Below, piece by piece: positions 43,630 through 54,349 of a stretch of 64,000 nt of DNA. This DNA comes from Vicugna pacos (taxonomy: Eukaryota > Chordata > Mammalia > Artiodactyla > Camelidae). The notes under the pieces are model-generated. The model was not told the origin of the DNA, ran no database searches, and saw nothing but the letters and a program-made list of their open reading frames with translations. Positions within the stretch are counted from its first letter, which is position 1. The number at the start of each line of letters is the position of its first letter. The position numbers and the translations under genes are program-made. The DNA is taken from NCBI RefSeq assembly GCF_048564905.1, contig NC_132996.1, positions 55,712,501 to 55,776,500 of the forward strand, given 5' to 3'.

Positions 43630-43775
43630 GAAATTAGATGTGTCACAGGGTGACCACTCGTCCAGGCTGTCCTGGTTCTGCCGGGTTTCCTGGAAACCGA
43701 AACTTCACGTGCTGAAACTAGAAAAGGCCCAGGCAAACTGGGATGCGTCCATCCCTTTAGTTTTACAGCTGCAGG
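43630..43775. mobile_element. hAT-type MITE relic, family not assigned
   Basis: CAGGGTGACCACTCGTCCAGGCTGTCCTGGTTCTGCC...AGGCCCAGGCAAACTGGGATGCG resembles an old near-palindromic MITE with CAGGGTGACCA ends and CCCGGGCAAACCGGGACG core. Related text recurs at 45675-45740. Confidence 0.5.
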
Positions 43776-43829
43776 GCTCCGAAGTGATCTCACTAGGAAG
43801 TGATCTCATTCTAGGCAATGGAAAGGGCA

Positions 43830-43965
43830 TGTGACCAAATGAAGAGATATTTGATTTCTAGTCTGAAGTTTACTGCTAATTAGCTGTGGGAATTTAAGCC
43901 TCTGCCTTTGGGTTTCATCTATAAAATAATTTGGTTGCCTGTGAGATTTAAGGTTGAATATTCCA
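43830..43965 (+). mobile_element. MIR SINE fragment
   Basis: AGTTTACTGCTAATTAGCTGTGGGAATTTAAGCCTCTGCC..GGGTTTCATCTATAAAATAA matches the MIR core. Confidence 0.7.
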
Positions 43966-43969
43966 TTAA

Positions 43970-45055
43970 CGTGTTGACAGGACCGTTCTTATTTGGAAAT
44001 CAGAGTTTTGTTTTTTTTTCCCCACTGGCAGCGCACAATAGCTACCCCAAGGACGATGTATTCCTAGGAGCAAGTAAGTATTTGTGAGCAAACACTACCT
44101 GCACAAACAGTAGGTGGGAAAACCTTCACACAGCTGTGGGTTGGATAATGCAGATGGACAGGTTGCAAATGTGGCTGCGTTTCCCCGGATCTCATTTAAT
44201 GGGTGCACTTTTCTGCTTGTAAAATCGTATCGCGACAATTGACATATGAAATAGTTAACGCTGAAGACAGACCACACCCTCCCTGGCCACAGTCTCATTT
44301 CCTTCCAAGTTATCTTTGTTCTCCTGCTTCTAAAGAGTAAAGCAAATGAGCACAGAAATCTGACCCTGGAAATGTGTCTGTTGTCTTAATTTTATCAAGG
44401 GAAAAATCTAAGTCAAGGCAAAGGTCTTTACTAGAGGGATAAAGAGGGATAAAACACCTATCTGGATTAGCAACTGCTCTCCTGGACTGAGGCTTATTAA
44501 CCCCGTAAAGCTGGACGACAGCAAGTTTCAGCGCCTCACATTTTAGTTCCAAATCATGGAACTAAGTTGATGGATGCGTCCAGTATTTGATGCTTGGAAT
44601 CAAGATCGTCAGTCATTGGGTTGCGCTTATGACTGCAATGTGTGCTCCTAGAGCAGCTCTTTGTTCTAATTTTCGGTCTGGACCTTTGGCCTTAAGGACT
44701 GCACTTCGTTTGTTTGAAGTCTGTGTCCCTTAACGACTTCACAGGTCTCCAGGAGCGCTTAGGGGCGCTAGCTCATTGATCCTGGGAAGTGGTATCACAC
44801 ATCTGGCCCATATCCGCTGAAGGCGCCAAGGGGAGCCTTTGTGACAGCTAAACTTTCTAAAGGAGAAAAGTGCAAGGAACTTTAAGGTACAGTAATTCCA
44901 CACCTCCACCCAGTCCTTAACCCGATTCACTCCTTCCTCTATTTTGGCAGACTTCTTATTCCCCTTAAGGTCTTACTAAACCTAACATATAACCTTAGTA
45001 GGGGAATAATCACATTATTTTCCAATGGTTTGTTCCTCTGTTAAACTCCTTTGTT
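43970..45055. other. Unique sequence, nothing recognised
   Basis: Minus-strand frames of 63-80 codons at 44095-44298, 44310-44552 and 44739-44930 lack motifs and linking splice signals. Confidence 0.4.
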
Positions 45056-45059
45056 AAAA

Positions 45060-45180
45060 GGAGACATGCTTTTCCAGAGTGGAAGTCGTATTTTGGGGGT
45101 TTTAGCACCTAATTCTGTATCTGATATCGAGCAGGTACCCATTATATGTTTTTGAAATCAATGAATGAGTGATTCAGTAA
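45060..45180 (+). mobile_element. L2 LINE 3' end
   Basis: GAGTGGAAGTCGTATTTTGGGGG...GCACCTAATTCTGTATCTGATATCGAGCAGGTACCCATTATATGTTTTTGAAATCAATGAATGAG fits the L2 terminus. Confidence 0.6.
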
Positions 45181-45184
45181 CTAA

Positions 45185-45670
45185 CTACATATGAGTCTCT
45201 GAGGCCATCATCATGGTAAATGAGCTCTACTTTTAGAGATTTGGGGATTTCCCCACAAAGGACCTTTAATGCCAGATTAAATTCTGTAACGTAAACATGA
45301 GTGGATTTAGTTTTTTGTCTTGAAAGTGGTAAGATACTAGAGAAAATCAGAGACAGATGAACACGGAGTAAGTTTCTATCACAGTGTGGCCTAGAGCATG
45401 TACTTCTGACGCGAAGACAGAGCGTGTTTAGACTTTTGAATAAGGATACTGCAAAGCTAACGTTCCCAGCCTGAAGCTAATAAAGCCAACTCCCACTTGG
45501 CCTAATGGAAGAGAAAGGCTATGGGAAGCCAGGCTTTCGAGTCATTGTCCTAGAAGAGCCTCTGTGCTGCGCCACATGGTCACAGTGTGGATCGAGGGGA
45601 AGTGGCCTATTACCAGGCTGGTCATCTAGGTTATATAAAAACAGATGATTGGAAGGGAAATGGTCAGTAT
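45185..45670. other. Unique sequence, nothing recognised
   Basis: No repeat body was identified. Confidence 0.35.
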
Positions 45671-45674
45671 TAAT

Positions 45675-45740
45675 AGTCATGTCAAGATAACAGGAATAAA
45701 CCAGGACTTTCCCAGGCAAACCAGGACACACGTTTCCCTT
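45675..45740. mobile_element. Fragment of the same unassigned MITE as at 43630
   Basis: AACCAGGACTTTCCCAGGCAAACCAGGACACACG shares the CAGGCAAAC(C/T)(A/G)GGA core with the 43630 element. Confidence 0.45.
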
Positions 45741-45884
45741 ATAATCTGCTATAGCTCTTCGTCTACACCAGTAGCTTGGTACTGGTATTGAGTGGGGAGA
45801 GCAGAGAAAAAGGTGGTCTTAGCCCTTAGAAGACATTTGGCTAGATTTAGAGATATTTTTGGTTATCGCAGCTGGGAGGAAGGG

Positions 45885-46022
45885 CTACCAATATCAAATC
45901 AGTGAAGACCAGGGATGTTGCTAAACATCCTACAATTCATAGAAGAGCCCCTCAGGGGAAAAAAAAAAAAAAGAAATTGGCTCAAAATGGCAGTAGCACC
46001 ACTTTTGAGAAACTCTGCTCTA
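45885..46022 (-). mobile_element. MER20 (hAT-Charlie) fragment
   Basis: ACCAGGGATGTTGCTAAACATCCTACAATTCATAGAAGAGCCCC...TGGCTCAAAATGGCAGTAGCACCACTTTTGAGAAACTCTGCTCT is the reverse complement of MER20. A poly(A) run of about 14 bases sits in the middle. Confidence 0.85.
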
Positions 46023-46024
46023 CA

Positions 46025-46420
46025 TCCTCTAAAACCCTCTGAAATATTAAAACTCACCATCTTTCATTTTCTTGCTCCCTAGTTGAGATTTGGCCTTCTG
46101 AAATCTTTCTCTCAACCCATCTCTCTGCCCCATGCCTGAACTGGCTTCCCAAATATGGCCCCTGGGAGGCAGGAAAGATCTAAAACACAGGGAACACTTT
46201 GTATGTGTCAGGCAAAGTATTTTTGATTAGGAAATACACCTGAGTAATGGGAAGTCTTTTAAAATGTCAGTTATATTTTAAAATTCTACATCTCCTTATT
46301 TTTATTAAATCTGACTGCGGGTCCTGACTGTCCATCTATTGAAGATGCTTTTACGAGGGAAAATCTTATCAGTAATCATTTTCAGGCATAAAATGATTTA
46401 CTTCTTACTTTTTAAAGAAA
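46025..46420. other. Unique sequence, nothing recognised
   Basis: No repeat or frame of note. Confidence 0.35.
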
Positions 46421-46421
46421 C

Positions 46422-46572
46422 ACCACACACACACACACACACACACACATGCGCACATACACCAATATCTGCTTCTCTCTCCCTTTTCCTCTCTCTCTCA
46501 CACACACATGCACACACACACGCATGCACAAAATCACAAACCCCCACCCCCCACCACACACAGACGCACACC
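46422..46572. repeat. Compound (CA)n / (TC)n / (CA)n microsatellite
   Basis: An uninterrupted (CA)n at 46424-46449, a TC-rich block around 46473-46500, then a second interrupted CA block and a C-rich CCCCCACCCCCCACC stretch. The frames at 46339-46620 (+) and 46398-46595 (-) are repeat artefacts (THTHTH, VCVCVC). Confidence 0.92.
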
Positions 46573-46834
46573 AAGAGACTAGAAAAGATTAGCAATAAAA
46601 TATTTGTGGAGGAGAGATGAGCAAAGCCACACCACCATGGAAAAGCCTCTCAACTCACTTTCTAAAGGGACTTTGAGAAGTGAGAGCACTTTTAATCGTA
46701 TGAATGACACAGATTCAAACTTCCTACATGTATTTTATAAATGTTGCAAATCAATAAACTCTATAAGGTGCAATTTTAATCAGAGCTGTGTAATTGGAGA
46801 TTTTTTTGTTTGGTTTCGTTCATGGTTGAACAGC

Positions 46835-46900
46835 CAGCACCTAGAAAAGAGCCTGGCCCGCGGTCGGCACACGGCAGGCACTTGTTCGTTAGTGCTGTTT
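46835..46900 (+). mobile_element. L2 LINE 3' terminus
   Basis: CAGCCAGCACCTAGAAAAGAGCCTGGCCCGCGGTCGGCACACGGCAGGCACTTG parallels CCCAGCGCCTAGAACAGTGCCTGGCACATAGTAGGCACT. Confidence 0.65.
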
Positions 46901-47094
46901 TTCTTTTTTTACTGCAAACTTATTGGACAAAAAGTCCCTTGTCACAGAAATCTTTAAAAGAAATGTGATAATTTTGAAGTCTCTGACTTGGTTAAGCTAT
47001 AATGAATGAAGCAATAGAAAATACAGCAGATATTCTAGGCAAGCATTAAATAGGTCTATGGAAATGCCTAGAAAGTAAATAGCAACGACCTATA

Positions 47095-47325
47095 GTGACC
47101 TTTCTATATTTCTTCTTCTTTTTAAAACAGTGTTGATAAGGTATAATTATAGGCCACAAAATTCAGCCACTGCAAGTGTAAAAATCTTACAATTCTTAGT
47201 AGAGTTATAGAGTTGTGCAATCATCACTACAGTCCGACTTTAGAACATTTTCATCACTCCAAAATGTTGTCTGGCGCCTAGTTCCAGTTAATCCCTGTCC
47301 AGTCCTGTCAGCCATTGTCTATATT
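47095..47325 (-). mobile_element. Old L1 LINE 3' end
   Basis: GTATAATTATAGGCCACAAAATTCAGCCACTGCAAGTGTAAAAATC...AGAGTTGTGCAATCATCACTACAG...AGAACATTTTCATCACTCCAAAATG is the reversed L1M 3' UTR. Confidence 0.82.
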
Positions 47326-47955
47326 TATAATGTGTTTGGACAAGCTGACTCTCCAAGCTAACAAGGAGTGCCCCTCTAAAGGAAAGCATCCCCCCCAAAA
47401 GAATGCAGTTTAAATCTCTGCCTTCTGTTCCTTTTGCTTTCTGGCCCAAGTTCATGTCAATCATAGTAACTCACCTGAGATTGGCAGAAACAGAGTTGAG
47501 GAGAGGATGTAGAGGTAGTTAAAGCTATGACTGAGACTAAGGGAAAAGAAAATGGTGAGGCTGTTTGTTAAAATGTGCTTTTCCAGTGGGGTGTGTGGGT
47601 GTGTGTGTGTGTGTATGTTTCAAGATGAAAGAAAATGAGAAAAAAAAATGCTACTGGCGTCAAGGGGAAATGAGTCCTAAGATTGAGAGTATATGGATGA
47701 TAAAATGCCTGAAGAATTAATAAAGCATTCTTGACTTAAATCAATTTTCAAATATTTTCCACTTTAATTTCTAATTTTTAAAAATCTATTAATTTTCCTC
47801 CATCTCTATTTCTGCCTTCATCCAGGGAACCCAGGGAACTTATATATCTAATCAGGATTATTGGCATAGGTTCTTAAATCCAGCTACCCAAACTCCAGGG
47901 TAGTTTCCAGCCAATCAGCTCCATACATAGAAAATGAGTAATAATGAGTAGTGTT
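47326..47955. other. Unique sequence with one (TG)n microsatellite
   Basis: (TG)n at 47588-47619. Nothing else was recognised. Confidence 0.45.
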
Positions 47956-47959
47956 TTAA

Positions 47960-48442
47960 TGACTCCAGTTTGACTATGTCACTCTCCTTGAAGCAAGTCA
48001 CTGTCTTCTAGCATCTCGTTGCCTTCAGTGTATTGATCTGGTCCCTGTTGAGGACTGTATCCTCATCCTTTGCTACTTTCCATCTCTATCCAACTCCTCT
48101 GCATGCAAGAATTTTATTTTCTGACATATAAGTTGCAGTTTGCACCAAATAATTTATAATTTCTGAATTCGGTTGCTTACTATTCACTCTGTAGTATCTG
48201 ACCCCTCCCCAATCTGATGTTGAATGAATGGTGCACTGGTAGTGTCTTAAAATTAAGACACTATACTACTTTCAATCTTCAAAATATACCATGCTTTCTT
48301 CTATTTCCATTCCTTTCCAATAGCTGTTCCTCCTGTCTAAGTATTTTCTGTAGCCCGTTTCCACTCGTTTTTACTGTTAACTCCTTTTCACGTTCTAGGA
48401 TCCAGTCTAATTGTTCCTTAAAGAGGTCCTTCCTGATGTAAT
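47960..48442 (+). mobile_element. L2 LINE
   Basis: GACTATGTCACTCTCCTTGAAGC...CTTCAGTGTATTGATCTGGTCCCTGTTG and later CAAAATATACCATGCTTTCTTCTATTTCCATTCCTTTCCAATAGCTGTTCCTCC...TTCCTTAAAGAGGTCCTTCCTGATG follow L2 order. Frames at 48217-48548 are chance. Confidence 0.7.
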
Positions 48443-48718
48443 TAAAGGGTGGGTTAGCAGACTTTTCATGTTTTATTCTATTCCCTTCTGTGTATCCAGC
48501 CTCATTTCCAGCCAACCAAAACGCATAATTGAGCAAAACTAAGAACAATGCAGTTAAGTTCAGTCAAATTTACTGACTGACAGAATTGTGAGCTAAGTAA
48601 ATGTTTATTATTTTAACCCAGTAGTTTTCAGGCAGTTTACTGCTATAGCCCAAAGGTGAGGAGCACTAAATCATCTGGTAAGAGTCCTTGTCTTGGGTGC
48701 TGGATGAGAACAGAGAAT

Positions 48719-48842
48719 TTTATATATATATATACACATAAACATAAACATATATATATATATATAAAATCTCATTTATATATATATATAAAATCTCATT
48801 TTATATATATATATATATAATATATATATAAAGATGATATAT
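48719..48842. repeat. (TA)n repeat with a tandem higher-order unit
   Basis: Long TA runs twice interrupted by the same insert, (TA)nAAATCTCATTT near 48765-48777 and 48790-48802. This indicates local tandem duplication of about 22 bp. Confidence 0.88.
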
Positions 48843-49185
48843 AACCTTTAATAGTTACAAAAGGGTAAAATTCCTTGTTTCAATCAATGGATATTAGCTA
48901 CTATTAATATCTTAACAGAACATATTTATAATCCAATAAAATTACATTTTATTATCAAGGTCACAGACTGAATAAATGAAAGCACTAAGATTAAAAGAAG
49001 ACTAAGAACAGTGCTCTTTGCACAATGTCATGTGGTTGTTCATGCCATCCTCTCAACTAATAGTACCACTGGGTTCATAGAGCTTCCCCAGAAGCCTGTT
49101 CGTTCCAAACAGGGGTACCTTTTTCTACAATGGACAAGAAAAGAAAGCTCTGCCTTCAGAGGAAGAGAACTAGTGTGTGATATCA
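48843..49185. other. AT-rich unique sequence, nothing recognised
   Basis: No repeat body was identified. Confidence 0.35.
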
Positions 49186-49189
49186 CTTA

Positions 49190-49535
49190 AAGGTGAAATC
49201 TTAGAGAGGAGCTCAGAAGCAGAGAGCTGAACGGTGATTATCAGGGGCTGGAGTGCAAACTTCCAGTTATAAGACAAGTTCTGGGGATCAAATATTCAGT
49301 ATGGTGCTTGTAGTTCATGATACTGAAAGTCACTAAGAAAGCAGATCTTAAACATACTCATCACATATAAGAAACTGTAATTATGTGATGTGATGGAGTT
49401 GTTGGCTAGTGCTATGGTGGAAATCATTTTGCAATCTACACGTATCAGATCAACTCGTTGTATACTTTAAACTTACACAATGTTATATGCCAATTATATC
49501 TCAGAAAAGCTGGAAGAAAAAGAAAAAAATAAAGA
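49190..49535 (+). mobile_element. Old L1 LINE 3' UTR
   Basis: GTGATTATCAGGGGCTGGAGTG, CAGTATGGTGCTTGTAGTTCATGATACTG, GCAGATCTTAAACATACTCATCAC, GTGATGTGATGGAGTTG and ACTTACACAATGTTATATGCCAATTATATCTCAG are successive L1M 3' UTR landmarks, ending in an A-rich tail near 49515-49545. Confidence 0.85.
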
Positions 49536-49559
49536 TTTGATAAGGGCCAGCTCTGCTAA

Positions 49560-51905
49560 GAAGAATAATATACTATTTTCTGGATTTGGAGATGGCAGCA
49601 GATAGGTGAAGAGAAACTGTATTTTCAATTTAATATCCAGAGTTAAGCTGATCTTTTTTTTTTAAGGATAAAGTAAAATATTAATTATACAAATGTTTAG
49701 GTAATATAAATTATCTAAATAATAATTATCTAAGTGTTTGTAGGATCATGGCCAAATCTCAGAACAGTAGAGTTCAGAACTGAAGTAGAAATTTTGCAAT
49801 GTATCTGAGCTGGGAATAATCTCTTCTTTATTCAAGGATGAAATTCCTAAAAGTTTCTTTTTTTATTAAACAAGAAAACTCTAAGTGTTACCTAAATTTG
49901 GTACCATCGTTTCATATGCTGCTTTCCCACTTTTTGAAAGACCAAGAAAGGGTACAGGAAAAAGAACACCATATAAAAATCCTTGCAGCCCTCTGAAGTT
50001 TACCAGCTGTCCTCTGAGGACGGAATACACACATTCTTTTCCTGAATGTGTGCCTCAAGTTTCCCATTCTCAAAATATATCAGCAATAATCTGCATCGTC
50101 TCCATTTTTGCCAGTATCCAAAACCAAAAACAAACAAGCACTCTAACCTTTTTCACTTGGCGACATGCTTCATCTTTACAAAGAAATGCAGGTGTAGAGT
50201 CCCCATTAAAAGGCAAATCCTCAATCTTCACCTCTTAAATGGCTCAGCACTTCAGAAAGAATTGCTGCTGATGAAATTTATGGCACTGATAAGAGTCCAG
50301 TTCAAAAATCTTAACTTGGATAAACGGGATTTTCATTTGATGAAGGACTGAATAGATGAGCATTCACTTTAAAGCCTTGCCTCTCAATACTTTGCTCTGA
50401 AGGAGTTAAACAAGTTTTGATAGCTACTTCGGAGTGGGTAATACTGCTTCTTTTTGTTACATGAACTATTTCAGGTGTATTATTGCCACTTAAATGTGAC
50501 CTTGTGCTCCCAGATACTGTCCAGTGAATAATTGTGCAGGCAGGCGATACTGATATTTTCCTAAACTGTTTACCTCCTTCACGCATGAGGCCGGTCTTTC
50601 TGTTTTCATTCCTTTGAATCTTTCCCCCTTCTCTTCGTTTTGAAACCATTCTCTTTGTGGCACAGCAAATAGGTTATGGTAAGTCTAAACTGGCTAATCA
50701 CACCAACAGAAAATTGCCCCATCAAATGACAATGTGTTCAAATACGGAAACTCCAGTGAAAACTATAACTCAGTGCAAATTCTGTGGAAATTCGTTTTCT
50801 ATCAAATTGGAGTTATCTTCTGCAAAGTGAATGATGAAATAACTTTGGGGGGATTGGACTGTATTGTTTTATTAGAAATATTTCTAACAATATTGGTGAT
50901 TTTTTTTAAAAATGCAGCTGTCTTCAAAGACTAACCATCAGCGGGGTTGACTCTATGTTAAACCTAGCTGATGTTCCTAGCAGGGTTGGAGTTTTTATTC
51001 TTTTATTTATGTTTGTTTTGTTCTGTTCTGTTTTTGTTTGGTTAACAGTAATTTATGTTAATTCTGTTTTGTTTTTATCTTTTAACAATGGTATGTTGTC
51101 TTGACACCTCCCAATAAAATCACCTGCAAAAGAATGCTTAAATATTGAAAAGAATAAAATCATATGTGCGAAATACTGACGTTCCTGGAAATTTTATGTA
51201 TTGGGAGGAATGCCAAGAAAACAAACCCAGGTATCTCACCTGGGGATAAATCTTAGAAAACTCAGAATCCTTCTGTTCTGTGGGTTATCATCTATTCACA
51301 AGGAGGGATAAAATTTCAGACTATGTAGCTAGACAGAAAATATTTACAGGTAGTGTTCAGTTTGAAAAAGAAGGGGGTTATATACTAGCATTTCTACAGT
51401 GTGTAACCATTACTGCTGATCCTGAGATACTGAAAGGCAATATGTAAAATAATAATTTCATATGTTTTCAAACGTCTGTTCCACTTTCAAGCTGTGATTT
51501 TTAATTAATTTTGCAACTGCAAAATCACAATGCCAGGTTTATCAATGAGTTGGTTGTTAGACACGTGTTTTGAGAAACAGTCCCAAACCATGACTTGGCT
51601 GTACTTGGAAACACTGAACGTTATAAGAAAAAATAAACTAATACAGTCACAGGCAGGCTTAAACCAATCCATAGCATTTTTCCTTTTTTTTTTTTTTAAT
51701 ATTGTTTGGAGAGCTGAACTGTCTTGTCCTTGTGCCTACATCTCCCGCCTTGTTCAGTTTCACATCCTCACCTTCAACTCACCACGTCCCACTCTGCAAA
51801 CTCCTGTCTTGGCTTACCTCACAGAGGGTGACAGGCAATGCTCATCCTATGACCTTCCTCCAGGGTTTCTACCTGTGCAATCTCTGACTGGTTAGACCAC
51901 CAATT
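49560..51905. other. Long repeat-poor stretch; open on both strands at 49885-50649
   Basis: No clear transposon over 2.3 kb. Frames of 117 and 101 codons (+) and 112 codons (-, 50311-50649) overlap in 49885-50649. The minus frame has a protein-like composition (SVSPACTIIHWTVSGS...; NNTPEIVHVTKRSS), but I recognise no family. An AATAAA followed by A-rich sequence lies downstream on the minus strand (about 49857-49870). No target-site duplication was found. A T15 run lies near 51685. Confidence 0.3.
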
Positions 51906-51906
51906 T

Positions 51907-52010
51907 CCTCTTACTCTTTTTAAAAAAATTTTTTAATTATTTTTTTAAATTGAGGTACAGTCAATTACAATGAGTCAATCTTTGGTGTAAGGTGAACCCT
52001 CTTACTCTTT
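51907..52010 (-). mobile_element. Very short young L1 3' insertion with 13-bp target-site duplication
   Basis: Direct repeats CCTCTTACTCTTT at 51907-51919 and 51998-52010 enclose 78 bp: a T/A-rich tail, then AAATTGAGGTACAGTCAATTACAATG...AATCTTTGGTGTA. The latter is the reverse complement of the last ~55 bp of the young L1 3' UTR seen at 19093. Polarity is minus. Confidence 0.9.
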
Positions 52011-52259
52011 AGTTTTACCTGTGGGCCTCTAACCGATATTATAGCTCCTGTAACAATAAATAGCAAATTTTAAAAAGTCCTGAATGATAAATAGAGAGAC
52101 TGGAGAAGAAAGGAAAAGAGTCTCGCATTTGAACACCATTAATGGAACTCCTTTCCTGCTTTTTGAGCACGAGGCCGTGCATTTCATTTTGCGCCAAAGT
52201 CCACAAATTCTGTGGCTGGCCCTGCCTGCCCCTGGTCGTCTTTCTCATCGCGACGTCAT

Positions 52260-52585
52260 GGGCACGCTCCATGTCCTTGCCTGACAGATCTAACTCCTCA
52301 TTTTTCTCATCGAAATTCCTACGTACCCCAATTCTTATCCCACTAACTTCTCCTGTGTCCTTGCCCCTTGCACAGTCACCTGAGAGTCAGTAATCCTCTC
52401 TCTTTGCCTCCTTAGCACTCTGAGCTTAGCTCTCTAGCCAATCTCATCATACTAAATCTTGGTAATATATTTATTTTCCTTTCTCATTTAACTGTGGATG
52501 CGCTGAAGTCAAGGTCAAGCTTCAGTTCCACTTTTACTCTATTAAGTAGGTACTTAATGATGCCTGATACACTAATATGCCATCA
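52260..52585 (+). mobile_element. L2 LINE
   Basis: GTCCTTGCCTGACAGATCTAACTCCTC...TTTATTTTCCTTTCTCATTTAACTGTGGATGCGCTGAAGTCAAGGTCAAG...TTAAGTAGGTACTTAATGATGCC follows the L2 3' half. Frames in 52039-52393 are chance. Confidence 0.6.
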
Positions 52586-52861
52586 GATCAAATACTGAGA
52601 ATACAATGCACTGTTTCTGAGGCAGGAGGAACACCTTAGACGTGTGGCATGTGAATCTGCTCACTAGGAGTGTGGCAGAAGGCTGGGGGCGGGTGCTCCA
52701 CGCTGAAGTCAGTGACACAACAAAACTTCTCAAGTCTTTCCAATTTGCCAAGGTTGCAAAGAGATCAGGGGCAGAAGAAACCAAGATTTAAAGTCAACGA
52801 TCACTTATGGAACACCTGTGTTGTGCCAGTCTTCACAGTATTTAATGAGTACCTTCGTGGG

Positions 52862-53090
52862 GAGCAGGGTTTCTCAGCCTTGGCATGGCACCGCTGACAT
52901 TTTGGACCTGTTAATTCTCTGTGGTGGCAGCGGTCCTGTGCCCCGTAGGACGTCTGGCAGCATCACTGACCTCTACTCGCTAGATGCCAGTAGAACATTC
53001 CCCTACGAGGTGACGATCACAAATGTTTCCAGATATTACCAAATGTCTTTTGGAGGGCAAAACTGCCCCCATTTAAGAATCACTGGTGTG
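52862..53090 (+). mobile_element. MER20 (hAT-Charlie), near full length
   Basis: CAGGGTTTCTCAGCCTTGGCATGGCACCGCTGACATTTTGGACC, CTGTGCCCCGTAGGACGTCTGGCAGCATCACTGACCTCTACTCGCTAGATGCCAGTAG and GGGCAAAACTGCCCCCATTTAAGAATCACTGG cover MER20 end to end. The 108-codon frame at 52818-53144 lies in it. MER20 copies act as regulatory DNA in placental mammal endometrium in some loci, but nothing here shows that for this copy. Confidence 0.93.
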
Positions 53091-53094
53091 GAGG

Positions 53095-53890
53095 GCTCCA
53101 CTTTTGATGACAGTATTTTTCCCCACCAAAGCAGAAACTCTTGAGCCCACTGTCTCAAAAAGAGGATGAAGTAGGGTGGAAAAAAATAGAAACACTTACT
53201 AGCTTTCCTGGCTTTTGTTTCTAAAAGCTTAAGTCCCAGGACAGAGGAAGAACTTGTTGTCAGAGAGGAAACACACTGCTCAAAAGAAAGAGAATCCAGG
53301 CGCATGGTGACAAGGTATTAGGCAGAAACACGAAAGTAGAAAACTTAGCCTGCAGTGAAAAAGAGATTCCTGCAGGCTGATGGAATGGGAGAGACAAGAC
53401 AGGGAATAGAAGCAGACAGGTCCCTGGATCCTAGAGCAGGGGAGTTCTGTGTCCTGCCAGTGCAGGCAAGCTCTCAGAACGTAAGGGGTATGATCCAGCC
53501 TAGGCAGATGGAGCTGCACAACCTTGGGAGATGGATATTTAACAAATACATGAATCACAGGAACAGCAGACAGAATCCGATTTGAAGGGGCTTGGTGTGG
53601 GTTGAGAATTTGGGCATTTCAGCAGGTCGTCCTATGGCATGAAATTGGAAGATCAGGTATCTCCCAACACTCACATTGTATCATCACAGAGCTCCTCAAA
53701 TGCTGGAGTGGGGCCACACCCCAGCGCTGAGAAGGATCTTCAAGGAAGACTAAGATGAAGGTCGACACCCAGCAGCAAAACAGAGTGCTCAGTGAGAAAC
53801 TAGCATTAAAAGATCTATTAACTAATTAATTTTAAGACATGGAGTTTGTTGACTGAGAGTTGAATTTAGTATCTCTTAGCTCCCTTATGC
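53095..53890. other. Unique sequence, nothing recognised
   Basis: Several 76-92 codon frames on opposite strands without domains. Confidence 0.35.
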
Positions 53891-53892
53891 TC

Positions 53893-54003
53893 CATCTTCA
53901 AAGGTATGTTTCATCGTGCCCATTTTAAGGAGGAATAAACTGAGTCTCCACAAGTTTAAGCGATTTGCTCAAGGTTACTAACTTTCATCTAAATGACCGA
54001 TGG
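53893..54003 (-). mobile_element. MIR SINE fragment
   Basis: CGTGCCCATTTTAAGGAGGAATAAACTGAGTCTCCACAAGTTTAAGCGATTTGCTCAAGGTTAC is reversed MIR core. Confidence 0.82.
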
Positions 54004-54004
54004 T

Positions 54005-54205
54005 CGCCGCGGTCCTACTAGGTGCAGGTGCTTTGCTGGGTGGGAGCACAATGACGAGCCAGTGCAGACCCAGCCCTGACCCGGTGGAGCAATTAGACAC
54101 AAACAATTAACTGTAAATCGCAGCTTTCAGCTGGCGCGTGATGGGGCGTCTCATCTGGTGGGAGAGGGCAGAGAAGGTTTTCCCTAGGGAGGGATAAACC
54201 AGAAT
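54005..54205 (-). mobile_element. L2 LINE fragment
   Basis: ACTAGGTGCAGGTGCTTTGCTGGGTGGGAGCACAATGACGAGCC...CAGCCCTGACCCGGTGGAGCAATTAGACACAAACAATTAACTG matches reversed L2. Confidence 0.75.
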
Positions 54206-54214
54206 GTCGCCCAG

Positions 54215-54345
54215 GCTGGTGGTTCTCAAGCAACTGGGGGCATCAGAATCACCAGAGCGACGGCTAAAACACAGAGCAGTGACCCTCTTTCCCCTAAAGG
54301 ACAGATGTAGGGCAGACCTGAGAATCTGCATCATTAACAGAGTCC
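54215..54345. mobile_element. MER5-type hAT-Charlie fragment
   Basis: GGTGGTTCTCAAGCAACTGGGGGCATCAGAATCACCAGAGCG...GGGCAGACCTGAGAATCTGCATC is the MER5 left end and core. Confidence 0.72.
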
Positions 54346-54349
54346 CAAA

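Noticed and set aside
46422-46572. CRISPR-like regular repeats
   Set aside because: Dinucleotide microsatellite in a mammalian genome, with no repeat-spacer structure.
46339-46620. Frames with THTHTH and VCVCVC repeats
   Set aside because: Direct translation of a CA/TG microsatellite.
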